Assembly (NCBI GenBank): GCA_937967765.1
Contig: CALCML010000059.1
Location: 1 to 11,590, forward strand
Source: an uncultured Carnobacterium sp.
GTDB taxonomy: Bacteria > Bacillota > Bacilli > Lactobacillales > Aerococcaceae
Direction of reading: 5' to 3'
Length of the DNA: 11,590 nucleotides
Below are positions 1 through 5,335 of this stretch, piece after piece (the first letter of the stretch is position 1; each line of letters begins with the position of its first letter). The translations under genes were made by a program, and so were the position numbers. Below the pieces are notes generated by a model that saw only the letters and a list, made by a program, of their open reading frames with translations, made no database searches and was not told where the DNA came from.

Positions 1-105
1 CGTATGAAAGAAGAGACGGAAAAAGCGCTTGAAATGCTCCCACGAATCGAGCCACAAGCCGGCGAGGTAGCGACAGATGAAGAAACTGAAGCTAAACAAC
101 CATGA
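1..105 (+). CDS. Phage portal protein, C-terminal end (partial)
   Basis: An open frame enters from the left edge and ends at TGA 103-105, giving 34 residues that begin RMKEETEKALEML and end ETEAKQP. The tail is acidic, rich in Glu and Lys, and predicted helical or disordered, as is common at portal C-termini. No catalytic or structural motif is visible in so short a piece. The identification rests on context: the gene directly upstream of a MuF/SPP1 gp7-type minor head gene, overlapping it, is normally the portal, the dodecameric ring at the DNA-entry vertex of the capsid. The last 29 bases overlap the next gene in another frame, suggesting translational coupling of portal and minor head protein. 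The real gene should extend about 1.2-1.5 kb to the left. Confidence 0.6.
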   Translation, partial: RMKEETEKALEMLPRIEPQAGEVATDEETEAKQP

Positions 106-1012
106 GGAATACTGGGAAGCACGCGCCCGTGAGATATTCGAATACGTTGATAGAAAAGATATAGACTTCTTCGCTGAATTAGAAAAAACTTACCGCAACG
201 AGGCAGTAAGGTTACAAAAGTCGTTGTTTGACTTTTACACAAAGTACGCTGAAGATCACGCACTCACTTACCAAGACGCAACGAAGCGCCTTCGAGGTGA
301 GGATCTGAGCGACTATGTGGATAATGCGACGCTATACCGTGAGCAGGCCGAAAAGGATCCGGAGTTGCTGAAACGATTGAACCAACAATACGCGTCAGCT
401 CGAGCGATCAGAATCGAGGCTTTGCAGTTGGAAGCTATCCACAGGCTCGGAGTGCTCACAGGAGCGCTTCATAAGAGCTTCGAGAGGTATTTATCCAGCG
501 TTGCGGAATACGCGTACAGGAAGGCTCTCGGAGGCCGTACAGGCGCGGTCAATCGTCCAGCCTTTGAAGAGATTATCAAGACGCCGTTCAACGGTCGAAA
601 TTATTCCGAGCAACTTTGGGGCAATACCGACAACCTAGCGCAAAAGCTAAAAGAAGTATTTAAGCAAGGTTTTATCCGTGGAGATGGACCGCAAGAGATG
701 GCCCGCGAGATCCGAAAAGAGTTCAACGTGGCACGGTCCAGAGCTGAAACGCTAGTCCGAACGGACGCGACAGCCGTCATAAATCGGGCGACTATTAAGC
801 GATATCAGAAAGCAGGGATCGAGTTTTATCGGATCTTGGTCGTGCTAGACGATCGGACAACTCAAATTTGCCGAAGAATTGCGCAAGAAGATAAGCTGTA
901 CAAGCTCGAGGACGCTCAAGTCGGGGTTAATATGCCCCCGTTTCATTATAATTGCCGGTCTACGATCATGCCGGACGCGGGAGAGATAGGAGAGGAGGAA
1001 ACGAGTGATTAA
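77..1012 (+). CDS. Minor head protein, MuF / SPP1 gp7 family
   Basis: This 311-residue protein has a long, charged, helical N-terminal part (about 1-220). A C-terminal domain (about 225-303) shows the hallmarks of the phage head morphogenesis family (SPP1 gp7, Mu gpF). They are RTDATAVINRA from residue 228, the LDDRTTQICRR segment with Cys265, and the closing PPFHYNCRSTIMPD with Cys293. The family is a low-copy internal head protein that binds the portal; in SPP1, gp7 influences genome delivery. The start at 77 lies inside the portal gene, behind a weak GGCGAGG-like site, so it probably relies on coupling. No toxin or effector domain is fused to the C-terminus, unlike some MuF proteins. The 3' end overlaps the next small gene by 8 bases. 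Family call is confident; the exact start is a little less so. Confidence 0.88.
   Translation: MKKLKLNNHEEYWEARAREIFEYVDRKDIDFFAELEKTYRNEAVRLQKSLFDFYTKYAEDHALTYQDATKRLRGEDLSDYVDNATLYREQAEKDPELLKRLNQQYASARAIRIEALQLEAIHRLGVLTGALHKSFERYLSSVAEYAYRKALGGRTGAVNRPAFEEIIKTPFNGRNYSEQLWGNTDNLAQKLKEVFKQGFIRGDGPQEMAREIRKEFNVARSRAETLVRTDATAVINRATIKRYQKAGIEFYRILVVLDDRTTQICRRIAQEDKLYKLEDAQVGVNMPPFHYNCRSTIMPDAGEIGEEETSD
993..998 (+). promoter_or_regulatory. Ribosome-binding site deciding a GTG start at 1005
   Basis: AGGAGG lies 6 bases before GTG 1005, inside the last codons of the minor head gene. A strong site at ideal spacing before an otherwise easily missed GTG supports the 48-codon gene as real. Confidence 0.7.
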
Positions 1013-1151
1013 TATCTGGGATATGGTATCGTACACAGCAGGCCTTTTCTGCTTCGCCTTCGTGGTCGTGGCAGGTTGGGCCGTTATCGCTGGAATGATC
1101 GAAGGTATCATAAAGAGCATTAAACAGTCACGAGGTGACAAGAACGAGTGA
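1005..1151 (+). CDS. Small single-span membrane protein, function unknown
   Basis: A 48-codon ORF begins with GTG and ends at TGA 1149-1151. The product starts MINIWDMVSYTAG. It has one strongly hydrophobic stretch at about residues 11-36 (containing LFCFAFVVVAGWAVIAGM) and a basic, polar tail (KSIKQSRGDKNE). This is one transmembrane helix, probably with the positive C-terminus inside. AGGAGG six bases upstream and an 8-base overlap with the minor head gene support translation. An in-frame ATG at 1023 would still leave the membrane span whole. I do not recognise a family. Its place between minor head and scaffold genes says only that it is made late. It could be a head-associated peptide, a membrane protein acting at infection or exclusion, or a small holin-like protein, but nothing chooses among these. 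Confidence 0.65.
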   Translation: MINIWDMVSYTAGLFCFAFVVVAGWAVIAGMIEGIIKSIKQSRGDKNE

Positions 1152-1153
1152 TC

Positions 1154-1163
1154 GGAGGTGATC
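1154..1163 (+). promoter_or_regulatory. Near-perfect Shine-Dalgarno without an obvious long gene
   Basis: GGAGGTGATC is a ten-base match to the anti-Shine-Dalgarno end of 16S rRNA. The only plausible start in reach is TTG 1171, with 7 bases between. The GTG inside the site itself opens only nine codons. Either the 28-codon ORF at 1171 is translated, or this is the remnant of a lost gene. Confidence 0.5.
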
Positions 1164-1170
1164 CGGTATC

Positions 1171-1198
1171 TTGACAAGCGGGAATAGATCGCTATTTT
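1171..1198 (+). promoter_or_regulatory. Candidate sigma-A promoter before scaffold/capsid genes
   Basis: A perfect -35 hexamer TTGACA (1171-1176) is followed after 16 bases by TATTTT (1193-1198), a 4 of 6 match to TATAAT. It sits about 100 bases before the scaffold start and could boost scaffold and capsid mRNA. The -10 box is mediocre and the spacer one base short, so this is tentative. It competes with the reading of the same bases as a TTG start codon. Confidence 0.3.
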
Positions 1199-1257
1199 TA
1201 ATTGTCCAGACTATGCGGAGGACGTTAAAAGCTGCATTGTTTCGTCGCCGGACGTAA
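1171..1257 (+). CDS. Possible 28-residue basic peptide (TTG start)
   Basis: From TTG 1171 an ORF of 28 codons runs to TAA 1255-1257. The product would begin MTSGNRSLFLIVQTM and continue with a very basic half (RRTLKAALFRRRT). It is a short hydrophobic patch followed by an arginine-rich tail. The only support is the ten-base Shine-Dalgarno match at 1154-1163 and the lack of any other gene in this gap. No family is recognised. Codons such as AGG, CGG and AGA are common in it, unlike the neighbouring capsid gene. The ORF could equally be chance, because its first six bases are also the TTGACA promoter-like box. Confidence 0.25.
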   Translation: MTSGNRSLFLIVQTMRRTLKAALFRRRT

Positions 1258-1273
1258 AACGAGAAAATCGATT

Positions 1274-1293
1274 GACGGCGTAACCGTCGGAGG
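1274..1293 (+). promoter_or_regulatory. Hairpin abutting the scaffold ribosome-binding site
   Basis: GACGG (1274-1278) and CCGTC (1284-1288) form a perfect five-base-pair stem with loop CGTAA. It can be lengthened by two weak T-G pairs that would reach into the Shine-Dalgarno GGAGG (1289-1293), which lies 6 bases before ATG 1300. The hairpin could tune scaffold translation or mark a processing point. The stem is short, so any effect is inferred. Confidence 0.35.
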
Positions 1294-1299
1294 AAAAAT

Positions 1300-1893
1300 A
1301 TGTCAGAAAATACACAAGCAGTTGAGACTGAAGCTCTTGAGCAAGACGTCACTCAAGAAGAACAAGTCGAGACCAAGCAGGAAAAGGCAGAACGTACCTT
1401 TACACGCGCCGAATTTGGAAAAGCAATCGCAGCCGAAATTGCCAAAGCACGGGCCGGCTGGGAAGCTGAACAAGCCGAAGCAATCGAAAAGGCTAAAAGC
1501 GAAGGTGAACGCCTCGCGAAGCTGACTAAAGACGAGCGCGCCAAAGAAGAGGAAGCGAAACGGATCCAAGCGATCGAGGAACGCGAGCGAGCACTAGCAA
1601 TCAAAGAAATGCGCGTGGCCACTCAAACGCTATTGAGCGAAGAAGGCCTTCCGGGCGAATTCATTGATTTTGTGATCGATGAAACGGCCGAAGCCACAAA
1701 AGAGAAGATCGGCACGTTGCGAGCTATCTTTGATAAGGCAGTCGAAGCCCGCGTCGATGAACGTTTGACCCAGAAAGCGCCTCGCAAGGGTACGGGCCCA
1801 GTATCAATGACAAAAGCGGAGATCATGGCTATTGAGAACGACGAAGAGCGTCAAGCGATGATCGCCGCGAACATCGGACTATTTAAAAATTAG
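1300..1893 (+). CDS. Capsid scaffold protein (DUF4355 / GP20-like)
   Basis: This 197-residue protein is highly charged and almost all helix. It has an acidic N-terminus (to about residue 32), then a long Ala/Glu/Lys/Arg coiled-coil stretch (about 35-110). A short more globular part follows (LLSEEGLPGEFIDFV), then a conserved C-terminal segment MTKAEIMAIENDEERQAMIA ending GLFKN. That composition and C-terminus fit the DUF4355 family found directly upstream of the major capsid gene in many Gram-positive siphoviruses. The family is taken to be the internal scaffold that templates prohead assembly and then leaves or is degraded. GGAGG lies 6 bases before ATG 1300, and the capsid gene follows after 16 bases. 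No protease gene is visible between portal and capsid. Confidence 0.82.
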   Translation: MSENTQAVETEALEQDVTQEEQVETKQEKAERTFTRAEFGKAIAAEIAKARAGWEAEQAEAIEKAKSEGERLAKLTKDERAKEEEAKRIQAIEERERALAIKEMRVATQTLLSEEGLPGEFIDFVIDETAEATKEKIGTLRAIFDKAVEARVDERLTQKAPRKGTGPVSMTKAEIMAIENDEERQAMIAANIGLFKN

Positions 1894-1909
1894 AAAGGGC
1901 TATTAAAAC

Positions 1910-2794
1910 ATGGCTGAAACAAAACTAACAACTATGAATGACTTGGGCGAAATTAAGTCTATTGATTTTGTCAACAAGTTTTCTAAAAATATCAACGATT
2001 TACTTCGACTTTTGGGAGTAACACGTCGTCAAGAGTTGACTAACGACTTAAAGATCCAAACTTACAAATGGACCGCAGACGTTGACACTACTAAAACGGC
2101 CGAAGGTGAAACAATTCCGCTTTCTAAAATGACACGCGCGAAGGACCAAGAATACACAGTAGAATGGTTCAAGAAACGTCGTGCAGTATCAGCGGAAGCG
2201 ATCGCACGTCATGGTGCGTCACGCGCTATCACAGAGGCAGATACACGCTTACTCCGCGAAATTCAAAACGGAATCAAAGACGATTTCTTGGCTTACCTTA
2301 AAAAGACAAAAACAAAAGTAACAGGTAAAGGACTTCAACAAGCGCTTGCGAATAGCTGGGGCAAATTGACCACTTTCAACGAGTTCGAAGGCTCTCCGCT
2401 TGTTTCTTTCGTAAATCCGCTTGACGTGGCTGAATACCTTGGAACGACAGCCGTTGCGTCCGACGCTTCAAATGTGTTTGGATTCACACTCCTTCAAAAC
2501 TTCTTGGGTATGCAAAACGTCATCGTTATGCCTTCTTGCCCACAAGGTAAGATTTATACAACAGCGGTTGAAAACCTTGTTTTCGCTTACCTAAACGTTT
2601 CTGGTGGTGATCTTGGCGGATTGTTTGCGGACTTCACAGATGAAACAGGTTTGATTGGTGTGGCGCGTGATCGTCACTTGAATAACTTGACTTTCGAGTC
2701 AGTATTCTTTGGTGCTAACGTTCTCTTTGCTGAAATTCCGGACGGTGTGGTAGAGGCTACAATCCAAGCGCCAACGTCAGCAGTAGCAGCCTAG
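1910..2794 (+). CDS. Major capsid protein, HK97-fold type
   Basis: The 294-residue product lies immediately after the scaffold and is the expected major head subunit, in hundreds of copies per capsid. Visible features are an N-terminal arm (to about 50) and a glycine/threonine-rich region near TAEGETIPLSKM. A long helix with RREVS-like character (KKRRAVSAEAIARHG) and a C-terminal FESVFFGANVLFAEIPDGVV strand region follow. These are typical of HK97-fold capsid proteins in Gram-positive siphoviruses. Codon use is strongly biased: of 12 arginine codons 7 are CGT, 4 CGC and 1 CGA, with no CGG, AGA or AGG. This fits very high expression and differs from the minor head gene. The upstream site (AGAAAGGG) is moderate. 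No cleaved N-terminal delta domain is obvious, since the scaffold is separate. Confidence 0.9.
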   Translation: MAETKLTTMNDLGEIKSIDFVNKFSKNINDLLRLLGVTRRQELTNDLKIQTYKWTADVDTTKTAEGETIPLSKMTRAKDQEYTVEWFKKRRAVSAEAIARHGASRAITEADTRLLREIQNGIKDDFLAYLKKTKTKVTGKGLQQALANSWGKLTTFNEFEGSPLVSFVNPLDVAEYLGTTAVASDASNVFGFTLLQNFLGMQNVIVMPSCPQGKIYTTAVENLVFAYLNVSGGDLGGLFADFTDETGLIGVARDRHLNNLTFESVFFGANVLFAEIPDGVVEATIQAPTSAVAA

Positions 2795-2811
2795 TTTTAG
2801 GAGGTTAAGCG

Positions 2812-3177
2812 ATGGCAGCAATCAATATCGATCAAGTAACGGAAGAGCTTCGACTTCTAAAGGGTATTCCCAAGGCTGACCAGGAACAAGACGATCTTTT
2901 GACCCTTATTGTACGGGATAGCTTCGAGCGTATGATCGCTTACGTCAACCAGTTCTCAGAAACAGCACTCGAGGAATTACCCGAGAGCGTGGCTTATATC
3001 CTTCGAGACGTGGCTGTCAGTCGCTTTAATCGACTAAACTCAGAAGGCGCGACAGCGGACAGCGAAGAAGGCCGGAGCTTTACTTGGGAGTCTAGCTATC
3101 TAACAGATGAACACAAGGCCGTATTACAAGGCCTTGCGATCAAGCACAGAGCCCGCGGAATCGCTCGATTCATTTAA
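2812..3177 (+). CDS. Head-tail connector / adaptor (SPP1 gp15, HK97 gp6 type)
   Basis: The protein has 121 residues. The family signature is the central segment VAVSRFNRLNSEGATADSEE followed by GRSFTWESSYLT, preceded by an N-terminal helical bundle of short helices. This is the phage connector protein fold (Phage_connect_1/YqbG-like), which forms a ring under the portal and widens the DNA channel toward the stopper. AGGAGGT (2799-2805) lies 6 bases before ATG 2812, and the gene is 17 bases after the capsid stop. Order capsid, adaptor, stopper matches SPP1 and TP901-1-like phages. The family call is solid by context; the exact Pfam name is from memory. Confidence 0.82.
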   Translation: MAAINIDQVTEELRLLKGIPKADQEQDDLLTLIVRDSFERMIAYVNQFSETALEELPESVAYILRDVAVSRFNRLNSEGATADSEEGRSFTWESSYLTDEHKAVLQGLAIKHRARGIARFI

Positions 3178-3190
3178 AGGGGGCGCGTGT

Positions 3191-3469
3191 ATGATCTATA
3201 ACGAACGCGTGACTTTGATCTTTGAGGAAGAGCCGGAAGATGAATTGCTCGAGAGCACGGAAACAAAGAAGAGTTTTCCGGTCCCTTGTATGCGAAATTC
3301 ATTGTCTAATTACGAGATGATGGGCTTGTTTGGCAAGTATGACTTTGATTCTTTCAAATTGCACTTACAGGGCAAGTATGACGGATTCTCGGAAGTGATT
3401 TACAATGGCCACAAGCTCAAGATCAAGGGTAAACGATATCATCATAATAGCACGGTGATCTACCTATGA
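3191..3469 (+). CDS. Head closure (stopper) / minor capsid protein
   Basis: The 92-residue product begins MIYNERVTLIFEEE and ends with a beta-rich stretch VIYNGHKLKIKGKRYHHNST. Size, beta-rich character and position (second gene after the capsid) fit the stopper ring of the SPP1 gp16 type, which plugs the filled head and receives the tail. The frame is open further upstream to an ATG at 3107, but that start lies inside the adaptor gene. ATG 3191 has AAGGGGG (3177-3183) 7 bases upstream and is preferred. The 3' end overlaps the next gene by ATGA (3466-3469), implying coupled translation. Function is mainly by synteny, as the sequence shows no clear motif that I recognise. Confidence 0.7.
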   Translation: MIYNERVTLIFEEEPEDELLESTETKKSFPVPCMRNSLSNYEMMGLFGKYDFDSFKLHLQGKYDGFSEVIYNGHKLKIKGKRYHHNSTVIYL

Positions 3470-3810
3470 GTTTTTCGTATACAGTAAAAGGCTTGGACAA
3501 GTTCATTCGGAAGGTCCAAAACAAGCCACGGGAAGCGCGTCGGGCTGTATCGGTAGAATTACAACGATCGGCCTTGCGTGTGGAACGAAAAGCCAAAATG
3601 AAAGCGGCAGTCGATACCGGCTTCATGCGAAATGGGATCTTTGTCGCTCGAATGGGTATGTTACGGTACAAAGTAACGTCTCCCGCGGGTTATTCGGTCT
3701 ATGTGGAGCTTGGGACTCGGAAGATGAAGGCACAGCCGTTTCTTGGTCCAGCCGTCAAGGAAGAAAGCGAAGTATTATTTAAAAACCTTCGTAAAATGTT
3801 TAGGAGGTGA
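3466..3810 (+). CDS. HK97 gp10-like tail completion / neck protein
   Basis: This 114-residue basic protein has the clear HK97 gp10 family pattern. An N-terminal GLDKF segment is followed by a helix rich in Arg/Lys (about 15-45). VDTGFMRNGI (about 50-59) comes next, and then the diagnostic YSVYVELGTRKMKAQPFLGP near residues 76-95. Members act at the head-tail interface or in tail completion; SPP1 has such a gene (gp16.1) between stopper and tail terminator, as here. The start overlaps the previous stop as ATGA. Its last codons contain the AGGAGGTGA ribosome-binding site (3802-3810) of the next gene, so the two are tightly coupled. Confidence 0.87.
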   Translation: MSFSYTVKGLDKFIRKVQNKPREARRAVSVELQRSALRVERKAKMKAAVDTGFMRNGIFVARMGMLRYKVTSPAGYSVYVELGTRKMKAQPFLGPAVKEESEVLFKNLRKMFRR

Positions 3811-3813
3811 TTC

Positions 3814-4179
3814 ATGGCAAACGAAACGCCTTCAGTCAAAATGCTCGCAAATTTACGCGAAAAATTAAAACCACTCAATATTCCGATCAAATTTAAGCTA
3901 CCAAAACAAGACACACTCGAGCCGTTTTTGGTGATTGGGCAATCTAGTTCAGACACGTCTAAAACAGCTCAAACGGGGCTTATAATCGAGGATATGAGTG
4001 TACAAATTGATATCTTCTTACCGGGCACGGAAAGCCGGGCCGGGGTCGAGAAGATCAAATCAGAGGCCCTTCGCAGGATCGGCCACAATCGCAATGTAAA
4101 CGCGAGCGTACTCTTAGACGATACGGTAGGCCGGGAAGTCTATCATATTGTCATTGCATTAACAGATACAATCTTTTAA
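3814..4179 (+). CDS. Tail terminator protein (SPP1 gp17 type)
   Basis: The 121-residue product has an alpha/beta pattern of about three strands and helices: residues KMLANLREKLKP, then IPIKFKLPKQ, then a central strand MSVQIDIFLPG, a helix VEKIKSEALRRIG and a C-terminal strand REVYHIVIALTDTIF. Length and position (last gene before the tail tube gene) fit the tail terminator, which forms a hexamer that caps the finished tube and docks to the head. AGGAGGTGA (3802-3810) lies just before ATG 3814. The sequence alone would not secure this call; gene order does most of the work. Lactobacillus/Lactococcus neck proteins of similar size are the alternative name for the same role. Confidence 0.72.
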   Translation: MANETPSVKMLANLREKLKPLNIPIKFKLPKQDTLEPFLVIGQSSSDTSKTAQTGLIIEDMSVQIDIFLPGTESRAGVEKIKSEALRRIGHNRNVNASVLLDDTVGREVYHIVIALTDTIF

Positions 4180-4195
4180 AAGGAGAAATTAATAA

Positions 4196-4777
4196 ATGAG
4201 TGAAGCTGAAGATAAAGCAAAAATCAAAATTACGATCGCGAAACCGGTCGTAGGTAAAAAAGTATTTTATTTCATTCAATCGATCCACGCTGAAAAGGGC
4301 AACGGAGCAATGCTTCCAGCCTATCGTACAGACGGTACGACAACCATGGGTGGCGAATACATTGACGAACAAACACAACAAGGGCGCTTGCTTGAGAAAG
4401 CAACCGATGAGCACTCTATCGAGTTGACTCAATATTTTGCGCCTAAAGATCCGTCAGTCGAAGTTATTCTTAACGCACAAAAAACAGGGGAATCTGTTAA
4501 GATCTGGCGCGTTATCGTCGACGAATCAGTCAAAGAGACTTCAACCGGAAAAGACACTTATCCAGCACAATTCGGATATGGTAAAATCACGGACGATATC
4601 GAATTTACTGACGCGGTCGATGGATTCGTCGAGCTTAACTATACAGTCGGTATCGTTGGACGCTTGCGCGATGGTAAGTTCCCACTTTCAGCGGACGAAA
4701 TCGCAATGTTAAACGACGTTTACGAGTACCAAAACCCGGGCGAAACAACAGGCGATTATAACAATATCATACGCTAA
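4196..4777 (+). CDS. Major tail (tube) protein, TP901-1 family
   Basis: The protein has 193 residues. Family features are VGKKVFYFIQSIHAEKGNGA, the TTTMGGEYIDEQTQQGRLLE segment (about 49-68), the STGKDTYPAQFGYGKI segment and the C-terminal VYEYQNPGETTGDY. These match the TP901-1-type major tail protein, which polymerises as hexameric rings into the tube of a long flexible tail. Arginine codons are one CGT and five CGC, another sign of high expression, like the capsid gene. AAAGGAG stands 10 bases before ATG 4196. A strong terminator follows directly. No frameshifted or Ig-like C-terminal extension is possible here, since the terminator and a new gene start follow immediately. Confidence 0.9.
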   Translation: MSEAEDKAKIKITIAKPVVGKKVFYFIQSIHAEKGNGAMLPAYRTDGTTTMGGEYIDEQTQQGRLLEKATDEHSIELTQYFAPKDPSVEVILNAQKTGESVKIWRVIVDESVKETSTGKDTYPAQFGYGKITDDIEFTDAVDGFVELNYTVGIVGRLRDGKFPLSADEIAMLNDVYEYQNPGETTGDYNNIIR

Positions 4778-4783
4778 TTTTTC

Positions 4784-4824
4784 AAGCAAAGGGGCTTCAA
4801 ATGCCCTTTTGCTTTTATTTTTTT
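4784..4824 (+). terminator. Intrinsic terminator after the tail tube gene
   Basis: Bases 4784-4795 (AAGCAAAGGGGC) pair with 4803-4814 (GCCCTTTTGCTT) to give a 12-bp stem with one G-T wobble and a 7-base loop TTCAAAT. TTA and seven T residues (4818-4824) follow. This is a textbook rho-independent terminator. It lies in the middle of a single-direction late operon, so read-through must supply the downstream tail genes unless there is another promoter. Confidence 0.9.
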
Positions 4825-4844
4825 GACAAAAAAGGAGTTATTCA

Positions 4845-5321
4845 ATGGAATTTACAGTCGGAAGCCGTTCAATCGAGATCAAATTTGACTATATGACTAT
4901 GTACAAGGTCAATCGTGACTTGGGATCTCAAGGCCCAGACGGAACACGCAACGAAGATGGGGTCGGTGCTCTATTCCTTCGTGTCGTGGATCGTAACGAT
5001 TCGGCTCTTGTGGATCTTATCAAGCTATGCGCGAGCAAAAAAGCGAAAGCCGTAAGCGATGAAGAAGCGATCAAAGCGATCGCGGACAAAATGGAAGATC
5101 TCGGAGCAGAAAGCACAGAGCCACTTTTTGAAGCACTTGAGGAAGAGATGGTCGATTCTGGTTTTTTCAAAGAGAAAGTTTCGAAATACTTAGAAAATCT
5201 CGAGCTGGGATTGAAGTATCTCAAAGCAAAAGCAGAAACAGCCGAGGACAAGGCACAAGCGGAGCTTCAGATCGAGCAGACGGAAGCGCAAATTGGGCGC
5301 TTGAGAAGCGCAATCTCTTAA
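4845..5321 (+). CDS. Tail assembly chaperone (gpG-like, TAC family)
   Basis: The 158-residue protein begins MEFTVGSRSIEIKFDYMTMYKVN, a beta-hairpin start typical of Gram-positive tail assembly chaperones (Phage_TAC_12 type). A helical part with LFEALEEEMVDSGFFKEK follows (about 93-112), then a Lys/Glu/Ala coiled-coil tail to residue 158. It lies in the invariant slot between tail tube and tape measure genes. Such proteins coat the tape measure during tail assembly and are absent from the virion. AAAGGAG (4831-4837) is 7 bases before ATG 4845, directly after the terminator's T-run. The -1 frame is open from 5063 through the end of the gene into the next ORF, and a slippery heptamer lies at 5162-5168 (codons for Gly-Phe-Phe), so a minor G-T fusion product is expected. 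Confidence 0.82.
   Translation: MEFTVGSRSIEIKFDYMTMYKVNRDLGSQGPDGTRNEDGVGALFLRVVDRNDSALVDLIKLCASKKAKAVSDEEAIKAIADKMEDLGAESTEPLFEALEEEMVDSGFFKEKVSKYLENLELGLKYLKAKAETAEDKAQAELQIEQTEAQIGRLRSAIS
5162..5168 (+). other. Candidate -1 ribosomal frameshift site (T TTT TTC)
   Basis: Read in the chaperone frame, T5162, TTT 5163-5165 and TTC 5166-5168 form a canonical X XXY YYZ heptamer. Both tRNAs can re-pair after a -1 slip. The -1 frame is then open to TAG 5621-5623, giving a fusion of 259 residues (108 from the first frame, 151 from the second). A purine-rich GAGGAAGAG (5139-5147) lies 14 bases upstream and might act as a stimulating Shine-Dalgarno-like element. A weak six-pair hairpin (5196-5212) begins 27 bases downstream, too far to be a standard stimulator. 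Confidence 0.5.
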
Positions 5322-5335
5322 TCGAATGTGCGCGT

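Noticed and set aside
1221..1260. Near-direct repeats GACGTTAAAA and GACGTAAAAC, 30 bases apart
   Set aside because: They are ten bases with imperfect identity and no third copy, which is expected by chance. There is no sign of an attachment site or CRISPR.
1128..1352. Minus-strand open frame across the 1152-1299 gap
   Set aside because: It overlaps the 3' end of the small membrane gene and the 5' end of the scaffold gene, lacks a convincing start site, and would run against the whole operon.
2790..2801. CCTA-GTTT-TAGG mini hairpin between capsid and adaptor genes
   Set aside because: Four base pairs with a four-base loop and no T-run is too weak to be a terminator or a reliable translation switch.
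3107..3190. Upstream ATG 3107 as start of the stopper gene
   Set aside because: It would overlap the adaptor gene by 71 bases and has no Shine-Dalgarno, whereas ATG 3191 has AAGGGGG at good spacing.
4823..4828. TTGACA directly after the terminator T-run
   Set aside because: A -10 element 16-18 bases on would fall inside the chaperone start codon region (TGGAAT-like), so it could not drive that gene properly. It is a chance match formed by the T-run and the Shine-Dalgarno leader.
5036..5042. CAAAAAA run as a frameshift site
   Set aside because: It does not fit X XXY YYZ in the chaperone frame, and the -1 frame hits a TGA at 5060-5062, so slippage here could not produce the fusion.
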